64,000 nucleotides of DNA, from contig OZ004587.1 in assembly GCA_963924555.1 (NCBI GenBank), forward strand, positions 2,666,001 through 2,730,000. The letters are read 5' to 3'. The position numbers and the translations under genes were made by a program. Position 1 is the first letter of the stretch, and each line of letters opens with the position of its first letter. Below are positions 48,831 through 60,670 of the stretch, one piece after another. The DNA is from Crambe crambe. Its lineage: Eukaryota; Porifera; Demospongiae; Poecilosclerida; Crambeidae. The notes under the pieces were generated by a model, which did no database searches, was not told the origin of the DNA, and saw nothing but the letters and a program-made list of their open reading frames with translations.

Positions 48831-49503
48831 TTCTTTACTAGCAAGCATGAAGAGTATCTCAAAGTTCCAGCAGTTTTATTACAACAAGAAGGATTTTCCA
48901 TCTCAGAATTGTTCAGTTTTATGGCAACTGGTAGTGAAATTGTAGCTAATGTGCATGCAAACCTCTTTATTCCAAGATATATTTGCATAGCAACCCTGAC
49001 AGGATTCCTTGTACTAGCATAACACCGGAAGCAGATATTGAAAGTGTATTTGTATAACAGGTATCCAGGGGCTGCCCAATAGTGATATTAAGAAAACATT
49101 ATTTTGGCTTGAACATTATTTTGGAAGCATTTTAGTGAATTGCCCACGATGATAATTTCATTTCCACGACACATGCATCATGAATTAGTGCAGAATGTAC
49201 CCTGAGAGGCATGTCCATATCAGGTGCTATATTGGCTGATGTGCTCCATTATATATTATAGAGGAGAGAGATTACAGCTATAGCTTATATATTATAGATG
49301 TGCTCCATTATTATATATAATTATGTGTAGTGTGTTATAATATTGCGCTATAGCGAGGGACTCTTGAATCTTTAGCTTCTCGACTATTAAATTTATATCA
49401 TTATATTAGGATAGCTAATGGAGTAATTATCAATTCAAGCGCATGAGTTAGCTAGTGTTAGGCAAGGTTCTTTAGCTACAGGTTGGGCCCATTGCTAATG
49501 TAG

Positions 49504-50429
49504 CTAAGCTTCAAGTTGCTGTGCTTGTGCAGGACATGGTGCAGAATATGGTGCAGGATAAGCTGCGTAATTGTTATAGGAAGGAGGTGGTGCCTGCTGT
49601 AGGACACTTTGTGTTGGATCTGGTGCTGGATTTTTTGATGCAGTCATGGAAGTGGTTGACATAACAGTGGGAGGTGCTGTGTGATGAATATTACTGGCAA
49701 CACTAGATGTAGTGCGTCGGTGACTGGAAGAACCAGCAGCTCCAGCAGCACAGAATGCCACAATGCAAATAATGATGATGGGAAGACCAATTAGAAGGAA
49801 AGCACCTGTTATACTCAATCCGATGATCAAACCAATCGTGTTTCTAGCAGAGTTAGAAGTTCTTGAATTGAAGTCCGTAACTGGATTGAAATTTCTGCTG
49901 CAGACTGAAAAAAATCATGGCATTACAAATGCACCTCTGATAAAGGACGTCATCAACAAAATTAATGAGGACGAACAAAATTATTTTTGGGAATAGTCCT
50001 CCATTTCTACTCAATATTTGGGAATAGTTGATTAATCTATACATGTACTGGGAATATAGTCGTCCATTTATTGATGAGACCAAACATGTACATGTATGGC
50101 CTCTACTACATGTACATGTATGGCATCAATAATTAGAGGATTAGTCCCAAAAATAGCATGTGGCTTCACCAGATAGCTACCATTATAGAACAATTAAGCC
50201 TTTTTATTGCAATGCAGAGGTTATCAACATCCTGTCACTCTTAAGGATGACTAGCTAAGATTTAGATTTTTCTCCTTCAGAGTAGCTATCTGAGGATTTG
50301 GATGTATATAAATTAGCTCACCTTTATCCCAACACAAAGCACAGGTGTAGCTAGTGGTTACAAATGAGTAGTGTTACTAGCTACACCATAAATTTCCAGC
50401 GACTTTCAATGCATACCCTCCAAGTACCC

Positions 50430-50460
<31 letters not shown>

Positions 50461-51619
50461 CCTCTGGGACTGTCCCTGATTTGCACTTACCAGAATCTAT
50501 CCCTCACAGATTTGTATAAGGCTGGTGTTTGTCCTGGAAGAGTCTTAATGTTTCATTGTATACATAAGCACTGCCCATCACCATGCACACATGCAGGCTG
50601 ATACATAACTCCTAAACACAGTAGTTCAGTATACATGCAGTGTACATAGTGGGAGCATGGCTTGAGTAGGTTTCTTGAAAAATGCCAGTGCATGTACATT
50701 TCCAAATTCAAACATACTAAACACAACCTGCGACCTTTTTAATGCTACTTTTTACTACTTGTTTGTCAAACCATCCCTGTATGATAGACATGAATTCTCA
50801 CTGGATTGGTATTGATAAACTGCATTTGTATCCAGAAATTGACAAACATCAAGTTTGCATGGAAATGAAAAAAAAAAAAGAAGTAGCTAATTAAAAAAGT
50901 TGTGTTTGAATATAGCTACGTAAATTAATATTATGTGACAGAATGTCCCCTTTCGGCCACTCTATGGTAGAGTCTGGGCCCCATGCACCTGCTGGAACTT
51001 TACTTACGATTATTAATAGAAGTTGCAAGATCACTTCTTCCACAACTTCTGTACGCTTGCACAACGTCACGTACACAGGGCTTATTGCTGCAAATGGATT
51101 GAATCTACAGAATTAAGTGGAGAAGTAGCTACTATTTTGATGATAATTATAATTATAGTAGGATATAGGCACTATAGACATGCATTCAAGCACCAGGAAA
51201 CAAGTTAGTATCAAGTTGCATCATACCTACATCCTCAAACCGATCAATTTGTATTTACAAGATACAGTCAATACTAATTGCATGGTATCAAAGGTAGCTA
51301 ATAATTCTTAGCATTGATTTAGCTAGCTGTGTACTGTGGCTAGTTGGACTAGCCTCTGTCTTATCAATATGTGCACGTGTTGTTGATAGGGGACACCTTC
51401 ATTGAACTCTAAAATTAAGGTTTAGAGTCCTAACCATAATTATAATTATTCTCAAGCACTTACATCTGTGGAAATTAGTCCACTGCAACCACTGAGGCCG
51501 TCCCGCACGGCAATCCGTTGAACACATCGAATGACGTTTGAACTTGGTGGTGGAATGTTTTGGGAGACGGTCACTGCAAGAGCACATGATAAAATCAATC
51601 CTGCCAGAAAGATCTTCAT
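49504..51619 (-). CDS. gene 5: chimeric six-Cys membrane protein (type I ectodomain, type II tail)
   Basis: Predicted exons are 51464-51619, 51008-51104 and 49504-49904 (217 residues; introns 359 and 1103 bp). Exons 1-2 are type I: MKIFLAGLILSCALAVTVSQ, NIPPPSSNVIRCVQ, then IQSICSNKPCVRDVVQAYRS. Exon 3 is type II: LCSRNFNPVTDFNSRTSNSA, helix GLIIGLSITGAFLLIGLPII, SSSHRRT, then QQAPPPSYNNYAAYPAPYSA and the C-terminus QAQQLEA. PPSY keeps a PPxY motif near residues 190-194. The acceptor of exon 2 ends CTGTAG instead of CTGCAG but remains valid. The frame is intact across all joins, so the mixture is compatible with a working gene. Confidence 0.75.
50433..50457. repeat. 25-base poly-C run
   Basis: A C tract in intron 2 of gene 5. 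The homologous place near 47990 reads CCTCCAAGTGTCCCGGAACC without the expansion. Confidence 0.85.
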
Positions 51620-51811
51620 TTTTTCCTCTCCTTCTCGACGGCTAGTGTTAAAGTGGAAGTGGTTGGATGATCAGGGCGTTAGAATCTCGCTTGTTGCAAC
51701 TACCTGCGAGAATGCTGCGAGGCCAGATAAAATACTCATGCGATCGCGAATACACATGCGCAGAGTAGCTAGTCTGGCGTAGCGGCGACCCTTTAATATG
51801 CGGAGGGTGGT

Positions 51812-52102
51812 TTAATGGATCATAGGCACCCATTGGAGTGGAGGAATATGCAGAATTGGAAGCAGCACTTGAAGCAGATATTGCTGGTGATTCAGACTGG
51901 TAGTTGGTAGAAATTACATTATTGCATGTATACTGTGTGATTGTTCCCATGCACGATGACGTCTCTTGGAGAGTGACAACACAATACAAATCATTATGAG
52001 GATGATGCCAATGGGCACCACAATGAAGAAAATAAAAAACAGCAGTATTAACACCAACCATGTTAGTACTGCTGTGCATGGCATCCCATTAATTCTAGCT
52101 GC
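51812..52102 (-). pseudogene. orphan type III transmembrane/tail exon
   Basis: After a possible acceptor (CATGCAG at 52103) the minus strand reads AARINGMPCTAVLTWLVLIL, then LFFIFFIVVPIGIILIMICI and SLSKRRHR. IVVPI-G-II followed by basic residues resembles the type I helix IVVPITIISIVVCYRRR. In this frame a stop comes soon after (AWEQSHSIHAIM). In a different frame the Ser-rich tail YQSESPAISASSAA ending STPMGAYDP follows, so one frameshift, or an unseen short intron, separates helix and tail. No matching exons 1-2 lie upstream before gene 6, so it looks like a stranded exon. Confidence 0.5.
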
Positions 52103-52439
52103 CTGCATGCAGTGTAGCTAGTCTGGAACTTGTACAGATGTCGGATGTCAATAAAGAGTTGAAATTGCATGCTTGGTCATATTTTTAGGAATAGTCTTTG
52201 AATTTCGATGAGGCCATATACGTAGTGTATTTCAAAAATGTAATCAGGATGTTTCACTCTAGCTTTGTAGCTATACAGAACCATTGGCTGATATGGACAC
52301 TCTGAAAGAGGACAAACCCCTCAACGAAAGACAAAAGTACATTTGTTTGCAGCAAGCGAGCTGACTCTCAGGTCATGACTTATTGAAATCGTATGTCTAT
52401 ACACTCCAAAATGCCCCAGGCGTACGTACTTTGGTACAT

Positions 52440-52690
52440 GTCCCAAATTAGTAGCGCTGTGCGTGCATAATGCGCATGCTCCTGTCATGCCATATTTGGT
52501 CCTACCATATTTGGTCCATGAGGACAAGTCAGACATCATGGCAGCCATATTTTGTCCAGACAAAATATGGCTGCCATATTTTGTCCTCATGGACCAAATT
52601 TGGCTATTGTCATATTTTATCTCCCAATATTATCCCCTTATTTTTTGTCCAGACCTAGCTAATTATGTTTGGTCTGCAATTTTCATCCAG
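52440..52690. repeat. cluster of CATATTTTGTCC palindromes
   Basis: The word CATATTTTGTCC, its variants (CATATTTGGTCC) and complements recur about seven times. At the centre, GGCAGCCATATTTTGTCC and its complement GGACAAAATATGGCTGCC are separated by a single A, forming a near-perfect palindrome (about 52543-52579). It is non-coding repeat material. Confidence 0.6.
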
Positions 52691-52699
52691 ACAATTATA

Positions 52700-54266
52700 A
52701 GCAGTCTGGTTATCTGCTTGAATAAAATATGACAGCTGCATTCTGTCCAGGCAACTCAGTCTCAGTCAGTCTCTAGCTATATTAGCTATAATGGCACAAT
52801 TACAAATTTATAGCAGCTATAATAGCTGGACAAAAAAGCTACTAATTTTCGTCCACTTATCATCATCTGGACAAAAATATATGTAGCAGGGTAATATCTT
52901 TATGTACGTATACGTATTATAACTAGCTAGCTATAAACTTTACACCTCACACAAAATTCATCCCATCAACAATAAAAGATCATGCATAGCTATATAGATA
53001 TAGTTAGCTACTCCACTGAATTCTTGGAACTGAGACAGAGGAACCGTTCAAGTTGAATTTTGATCAGTAGGAATTAAGAAAATTTGTTGACATAGCTAGC
53101 TAGATATACATATGCTTTTGGTTGTTGTTGCATGTTGTTGTTTTTTGTATGACCCTGCCAACTTATATGATATAGCTATAGCGAAGCTATTTTATACAAA
53201 CAAAATGTGGCTGCCGTATTTTGTCCCACTGGATAATAATAATGCTATAATTATTTTGGTCCCCTCCATACATATAGTTAGTGAGCTAGCACAGAAGAGA
53301 ACAGGTGATAAAAGCCAGAGTTCGTATGGAGGGTTTTGACTTGTCAGGTTGAACAAACTGTTGTGATAGCTAACTGCATGGCTAGCTATGGTGCAACAAT
53401 TATGTAGCTACAAAGCACATAGCTACAAGTGTCCAATCTTTTTTGTAAAAATATTACTTGACAATTTGTGATAAAAGTCATGTTCGATACAAGGCTTAAT
53501 CATGATTTTGAAAACGTGTTGTGTTGTAATACAACTTGTGGAATTTATACGTAGCTATGTTTAGATCATTGGCTGAAAGCTTAATATTGGGTCATGTCGG
53601 GTCAAAGGTCAGTCCAGGGCCAATCAACTATTACAAGATATATACCTATGGGAACTTTTGCATGGCTGGTTTGCACATAGATATAAAACCCAGGCTTTCT
53701 ATCCATGGTTAGCACTTACATGTATAGTTGCTAGCTGGTACAGATGTTCAGGTAAAATAAATCATGCATGCAGGATAGCAAGTTGCTGATGCATTGGTTT
53801 GTTGCATGTAGCTATCACTCAGTCTCTTTATCTTGGACTAGCTATAGCGGATATCATTAGCATAAACTCAATAGCTAATGACTAGCTACCTGTCAACCCA
53901 CCCAATGGAATGGAATAAGTATAGAGCAATCATTTTGTGAGTTATAAGAAATCTATTTTATTAACTATATAGCTATAGCCATGGATGATGTGGTTAGCTA
54001 TATTGTTGCATGTTTGATTCTTTGAAGTTCATTGCATAACAAACGCTATAATGAGGGACTCTTAAGTCTTTAGCTTCTTGACTACAAATTCAATAGCTGT
54101 AGCTAGCTACTATAGGATGCGCAAGTTTCACATCTGGTGAGTAACTTATAGCTACAGTCTATTATGTAAAATTAATGAACAGAGTAATTATCAATTCAAG
54201 CACATGAGTTAGTGTTAGGCAAGGTTCTTTAGCTACAGGTTGGGCCCATTGCCGCTGGGAATGTAG
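52700..54266. other. gene-free spacer 5' of gene 5 / 3' of gene 6
   Basis: No gene is recognised. The segment 53460-53720 is a duplicate of 45520-45790, and 54040-54260 is the conserved 3' flank of the type II genes (compare 46440-46565 and 49350-49503, all with CTCTTGAATCTTTAGCTTCT or a variant). Confidence 0.5.
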
Positions 54267-54903
54267 CTAAGCTTCAAGTTGCTGTGCTTGTGCAGGACAT
54301 GGTGCAGAATAATATGGTGCAGGATAAGCTGCATAATCGTTATAGGAAGGAGGTGGTGCCTGTTGTAGGACACTTTGTGTTGGATCTGGTGCTGGATTTT
54401 GTGATGTGGTCATGGAAGTGGTTGACATAACAGTGGGAGGTGCTGTGTGATGAATATTACTGGTAACGCTAGATGCAGTGCGTCGGTGACTAGAAGAACC
54501 AGCAGCTCTAGCAGCACAGAATGCCACAATGCAAATAATGATGATGGGAAGACCAATTAGAAGAACAGCACCTGTTACACTCAATCCGACGATCAAACCA
54601 ATCGTGTTCCTAGCAGAGTTGGAAGTTCTTGAATTGAAGTCCATAACTCGATTGAGATTGAATGTTGGTGGATTGAAAGTTGCTGGATTGAAATTGAAAG
54701 TTGTTGGATTGAAATTGAAGGTCGTTGGATTGAAATTCCTTGTTGTTGCGGAGGACTGACTGCTACAGACTGAAAAAAATCATGGCATTTAATACAAATG
54801 ACTACAGTCTCTGATAAAGGACATTCAGTACAAATGAGGACAAACATGTCAACATACGTACAAAACAACCTCCAAAGAGGACAACTTCTCTACAAAGGGA
54901 TCC

Positions 54904-54999
<96 letters not shown>

Positions 55000-55966
55000 C
55001 GCTAGACTGCATCCTGTACGGATATCAACAAAGCCAAGTGAATACATAAGAATATTATCGGGAATAGTCCTCCATATTTTAGGGAATAGCTAGTACATGT
55101 ACTTTATATTTTTGGGAATAGCTATTATTATTATGTGTACACATGTAGTCCTCCATGTATAGATGAGGCCATACATGTACATATATGGCCTCTACTACAA
55201 GTATGGCCTCATCAATAATAATATTATTATACCAAAAATAGCATGTGGCTTCACCAGATAGCTACCATTAGAATAAACCATAAGTATTTTTATTGAGGTA
55301 ATTATCAACATCTTGTCTCTCTTAATAAGGATGACTATAATAATAATTGAATTTTTTTCTCCTTCAGAGTAGCTATGTTCAGCTATCTGAGGGTGCATTG
55401 GATGCATAGCTATTAGGTCAAACTGCTGAAGTTTGAGTGCATTTCAAAAATGTAAGCTCACCACTAGCACAAAGTTACATATGTAATGTAGCTAGCTACA
55501 GAAGCTATTAATTTTGTACAGGAGGAGTCAATTCATGATTGATTTCATGTTATTAGCTTATAGCTATCTAAGTAGCTATCTATAACTGTACAGCTTACAA
55601 TTGGAAATTGCAATTGAAAGATCACTTCTCCTACAAGTTCTATAAGCTTGTATGATGTCATTCAAACATGGTCTGTTCCTACAAACCATTTCAACCTGCA
55701 TAAGGAAACAATGGCAAAAAAAATTAGCACCAAATTGCAACCAACTGTTCAGACAAACATCAAAGGGTCCCAGAGCTGCAAGGTTGATATTAGATCATTT
55801 TCCAGGGACTTACAGGTGTAGAAGATACACCAGTACACCCATTGAGGCCACCCCGGAGAGCAACTCGCTGAATGCATTGGATATCAGCTGAAGATGGTGG
55901 TGGAATTTGAGAAGTAGCCACTGCTAGCAAAAAAAATAGAACTGGTCCTGCCTGTAGGATCTTCAT
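54267..55966 (-). CDS. gene 6: type II six-Cys membrane protein with repeat-expanded stalk
   Basis: Predicted exons are 55814-55966, 55599-55695 and 54267-54769 (250 residues; introns 118 and 829 bp). Exon 1 reads MKILQAGPVLFFLLAVATSQ, then IPPPSSADIQC. Exon 2 reads VEMVCRNRPCLNDIIQAYRT. The six-cysteine spacing is exact. Exon 3 starts FCSSQSSATTRNFNPTTFNF and repeats FNP-T/A-TF-N several times before MDFNSRTSNSARN, so the stalk between the last cysteine and the helix is about 30 residues longer than in gene 5. The helix is GLIVGLSVTGAVLLIGLPII; the tail has SSSHRRT, APPPSYNDYAAYPAPY and QAQQLEA. The repeat is in frame and the gene looks intact. Confidence 0.75.
54908..55002. repeat. (TG)n plus (CG)n microsatellite
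   Basis: About 42 TG units run into six CG units. It lies in intron 2 of gene 6, at the same relative position and with the same right border (GCTAGACTG) as the longer run in gene 4, so it is an inherited, length-changed repeat. Confidence 0.95.
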
Positions 55967-56970
55967 TTCTTTACTAAAAGACTATCTCAAATTATTTCCA
56001 GCAGTTTTAGCTATGGCAACAAGAAGGATTTTCAATCTCAGAATTATTCAGCAGTTTAGTGAAGTTGTAGCTAGTTAATGAACATGCAAACCGGCTGTTG
56101 ATATAAATTATTTGCATAGCAACCCTGACAGGATTCCTTGTACTTGCATAACACAGGAAGCAGAGACTCTTTGATATAGAAAATATGCATGTTGGTATAA
56201 CAGGTAGCTAGCTATGCCAATAGTGATATTAGGAAAACATTATTTGGCTTGAACATTCTTTTGGGAGCATTTTAGTGAATTTATAAGTAATCTAGCTTAC
56301 GTAGTTCTAATGTGTTTGATCTTCATTGATCTTTATTGTCCCATGTCTGTGTTTGTATGTATGAGATGTTGAATAATACCACTAATAGGCTTTCATGGCA
56401 CAAAGTAGCGCCTCCACTCAACAAGTTCTTCCTTGACCAAACAGTTGCCCATGATGATCGTTTTATTTCCATGACACATACATCATGAATTAGTGCAGAA
56501 TGTACCCTGGGATAGTTAGGCAGATTTGTGCAGATTTTTATGTGAATTGTGGGTTTTTACGTACAAGCATGAAAGTTGGCATACTTATAAAACATGATCC
56601 TAAGAGTAACTTCAGAAGTGTAGCCACCTTGGATTTGACCTTTGGTGACCTCTAGGTAAAAAATGCATTCTCTACCCATTATAGCTATCACTTAATTTGG
56701 TCAAGGGTGCTTAATATGGATATCAAATTAAAGGTCTCATTTTAGGGAGTATGATAAAAATTGAATCAAGTCCATATCTTCTTCTGATCTGAAGTTATGG
56801 TCATTTTAACAATGTAGTATGCATATAATTTACATACAGGTGTAGTATTATAGCTAACCACAGGCTGGTGTCTGTAAATCTTTACAGCACTGCACTGTGC
56901 ATGATGAAGAATGATGTTTCCTTATTCTCCAGACTCTACATAGCTTGTCAATCATGAGATGGTGATAAGC

Positions 56971-57625
56971 CAGGGCTGGATCCAGGGGTGGGATTGAGGG
57001 CCCCCCCCCCCCCCCCCCTTTTTGTTCCCAAGCTATTGCAATTAGACCATGCCTAGCTACTTGCTTAGCCATGTCTATTTTTCTTTGACAACTTGTGTTT
57101 CTCCTCTAAAGTAGTGTAATTAGAAGAGAGAACATGTTAGCTACATGTGTGGGTTAACTAAACTAGGAACTAATGCAGTTACTGTATCATCTAAGGCTAC
57201 GGTCAAAGAAAGAAACAATCTATGTACACATGACACATCCATTTTGGCTTTCACTTTCAAGGTCACACATTGGATAACTTGGTGCATACTTACTGTGATT
57301 TCCTTTTACGATCACACCTATGACCATGCACGTGTCACTTCAAAGATGTACATTGGATTGTATTTATACATTGGATAATTCAACTGTGATTTCCTGAACA
57401 ATCACACCTGTGACCTTGCATGTGTCACTTTGAAGATATCTTTGGCTTACATTTTCAAGGTCACACATTAGATAACTCAGTGCTGTGATTTGAGGTGTGA
57501 CCTTACATGTGTCACTTTGAGTTTGAGTACGGCCCACATGGGTCCTCCAAATAACTATGCTAGTCCAGTGTTTGAGCTCTTAGTCCTGCAACCCCACCTA
57601 TCTAAAAATCCTGGATCCAGCCCTG
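56971..57625. mobile_element. CAGGGCTGGATCCAGG element nested in the 2.43 kb transposon
   Basis: The ends CAGGGCTGGATCCAGG and CCTGGATCCAGCCCTG are perfect inverted repeats. TAAGC and AAAGC flank it, a 5-bp duplication with one mismatch. An 18-base C run is inside, together with direct repeats around AAGGTCACACATTGGATAAC. It has no gene. Confidence 0.8.
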
Positions 57626-57629
57626 AAAG

Positions 57630-58560
57630 CTGATCTCCTAAACTGTCTGGAGAATTGCAACCAGACACTGAAGTAACCATTCTAGATGGGTTAACTTCCT
57701 CAAAACTCTTGCCACCAAGACTTTTGATGACTATGCAGTCAAGTCTTCTTGCCATACATTAAACCCAAGCTGCAGCTGCATGTCCGAGTTGATATTGTCT
57801 GGGATCAATACCATGAGAATACGTAGCTTGAAATCTCAAGCAAGAAACAAGTGTGGCAAGGGCATTAAGAGGAGAGTTGATGGATCCACCTAGAAAAAAA
57901 TGGCAACAATTTTTGCAGGATTATTATAGTGCTAACAAGACCAAGTTGTTTACTTCTCTGGTGAAGCACATTAAACTCCTGGTAACCAGCTTAGCACAAA
58001 TGGTTTAGCATCCCTCCAAGGGACACCAGTCATCTGGCATCCCTTGGGCCCAGGCTCTGCCTAACACTGTTCCATGCCTATACTGGGTGTGATACAGCAT
58101 AAGATACTTGGAAGGCATATGAGGAAGCAACACCAAATTTCCTTTCTCTTTCCACTGGACCAGCTCTTGTGTCTGATGCAGATAGAGCTGTGCTAAAACG
58201 GTTTACAATCCTGCTTTATGACCGCACCAGTATACTCTGGTGAGCATAGATGAGTGTCGAAAGCACCTGTTCACACACCATTCCTCCTACCAGAGCAGCG
58301 CATATTAAAAGGGCTGTGTACCAAGGTGGATATTGCTGGGGCAAGATGCTTCAAGTAACTCTTAACCTGCCATCTCCTGGGGACTGGGGATGGGTTGATC
58401 CCAACAGCATTGTAGACAACACTGCCTGAGACTAAGAGAAATAATGTGCTGTGGCTGCAAGAAAAGATGCAGAAACCTGTGGAAATGGAAGAAAGCGGCC
58501 CTGAAATGTATTGCTTTGTGACAATGACATGTGGTGGTGAACATTCAACTGAAAAATGCC
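57630..58560 (+). pseudogene. transposon-encoded protein relic (LLYDRTS/IPPT family)
   Basis: Pieces in three frames read, in order: LFHAYTGCDTA, FLSLSTGPALVSDADRAVLK with RFTILLYDRTS, IPPTRAAHIKRAVYQGGYCW, LNLPSPGDWGWVDPNSIVD, and a Cys-rich end. I recognise this succession (FTGCDT, RF-LLYDRTS, IPPT-AAL-H-KRA-YQ, LPSP-WGW, then a Cys cluster) from many unnamed transposon-derived proteins in cnidarian and sponge genomes. Many stops and frame breaks show it is dead. Its place inside a bordered inverted-repeat element ties that protein family to a DNA transposon. Confidence 0.6.
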
Positions 58561-58944
58561 ATGTACACATCTAAAATTTCAATCTATTATCTTTGTCAAC
58601 ATTTTAGAAATGCCAAACAGACTTGGATGGCAAATTTACTTGGTGTTAATTTTAAAATGACCATAACTTTGGACCCGAAAAAGATATGGACTTGATTCAA
58701 CTTTTATCGTACTCCCTAAATGAGACCTTTAATTTGATATCCATAATTATTAAGCATCCTTGACCAAAATTAAGTGGGGTAGAGAATGCATTTTTTACCA
58801 ATAATGAGCACCTAGAGGTCACCAAAGGTCAAATCCAAGGTGGCTCCACTTCTGAAATTACTCTTAGGTTCATGTTATATAAGTATGCCAACTTTCACGC
58901 TTGTACGTAAAAACCCACAATTGTTTCACATATCTACCTAACTA

Positions 58945-60670
58945 GGAGGCATGTCCATGTCAGGTGCTATATTGACTGATATAATTATTATAGAGGAGAG
59001 AGATTATAGCTATAGCTAGCTGTAATAACATGTACAATGAAAAATAAAAGTTTATAGCTACTTATGATACCTATTACATTTCTATTAATGCAGGGCCAGC
59101 TGTCAAGACTATAAAATTATACAGAACTTTATTTAATCTAGCTCCAGCATGGTAAGATTTGATCAAAATTGTGTTCCTGCAAGTTAAAGGAAGAAATAAT
59201 TATACAGGTACTTTGAAAATGGTAGTATAGTATCATCCTGGGAGGCCATGTTGAGCTTGCATATTTAGTTTTCTCATGTTGTACATAATTAACAAGGAGA
59301 GAGGGTGCATGTCACCTTAAAGTATAAATACAGCCATTGAAGGGCATGAGGCCAAGTGGTGCTTCAATCTCTTGCAAATATGGCATCCATGTTATGAAGT
59401 GTAGCTATATACTTTTGCCAGACATAAAGGCTACAACCCCAGAACTCAGCAAACTAGCTAGTTCAATGATAATTATGACCATAGATAGTATAATATACTA
59501 TTGATATAGATACTGATTGTCCTGCACTTACTCTCTTAGTTGGGTCCAAATTGTAGCATGAGTAGAAGATTTGCTCACTTTTCTTCACTTATTTATTATG
59601 GCACACAAAATAAGAAAGCCAATCAGGATTAGCCTTGGCCCCAGGCACTCTTTTGCGACCTGTCTAATTTTTCAATAGAGCCTGGGAACGAGGCTACAAT
59701 CAAGATATGAAAATTAGCTATGTGCAACTATATTATGATGTCTGGTAGCTCAGATTTGAAAAGCTATAATTCCAGATTAGTGTACCTCAACAAAATAATT
59801 GAGGTGAGATCAGTTCTTATAACTATGATTTTGGATTTTATAAAATCCTTGCATACACTGTAGCTAATAGTGTAAGGTTTAATTGAAAATAGAGTTAGCA
59901 TTAATCCTCTCATAGAATATAACTCATTTTATTCCATAGTGGTTTATAAATTTCACTTTATGTAACTACATCGATCATGACTGTAATAACATGCTACAAC
60001 AACTTTTGATCCTTTGCGCATTTTCCTAGATGATCTGGTCACATATTTATTGCCAAAACATTACAAATCCTGTAATGTAGCTCTATGGTTTCCCTATCTA
60101 GGTCAAATGCTATAGGTCTGAGAGTCTGGCCCACATGTGGAAATAGATGATTATTAGTAAAGAGTTCTTGTCCTGCAATAAGGGATATGGCGATTTCCAA
60201 GAAGAATGGACACACACTGGATTGAAGGTCACTTTGTTCCCAGCTAGGAACTATATATCTATCAAATGTCACCAGACCTTTACTAGGGTATGTTCATGTA
60301 ACATATTGAATCGGCGAGCGAGCGAAGCAGTTGGTGAAAGTCATTTGTACTTTGACTTATTGGGCTAAGATATTGCAGTGGTTGTGGCAGCTGCTACACA
60401 GGAGGCTGTATACAGCGGTGTAGCAATGTTTTGTGCATTAGTCAGGCAAATAGTCTCAAATAGTCTCACTAGTCAGGCTCTCCCTGTAACCGGAGCAGTT
60501 GGGAGATTTCGGAAGCCAAGCGCCTACAATCCACTTAGCGCCTCTATGACAAAATGCTGTAGAAAGCAATAAGCTCTAGCTGTTTGTTCTAAGCGCTTTT
60601 CATTTGTGGGGTCAAAGGTCAAACGAACGTATGCGCATGCGTATTAAACCGAGCTGCTACTGGGTTGGTT
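58945..60670. other. gene-free spacer
   Basis: No gene is recognised. It includes a 60-bp palindrome of CTCGTCCCCAGGC-type ends (59634-59693) and, at 60160-60580, the 3'-flank block of the type I genes, which is partly inverted at 25700-26045. Confidence 0.5.

Larger units (their letters stand above)
56513..58944 (+). mobile_element. 2.43 kb inverted-repeat DNA transposon
   Basis: The ends are TAGTTAGGCAGATTTGTG and the complement of TAGTTAGGTAGATATGTG. Inverted arms reach about 300 bp inward (left to ~56813, right from ~58644; shared word GTGGGTTTTTACGTACAAGC). GGA lies on both sides. The paralogous site at 49195-49215 reads GTACCCTGAGAGGCATGTCC without the element, so the borders and a 3-bp target duplication are well supported. 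The centre has a degenerate plus-strand frame and a nested element. Confidence 0.85.
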
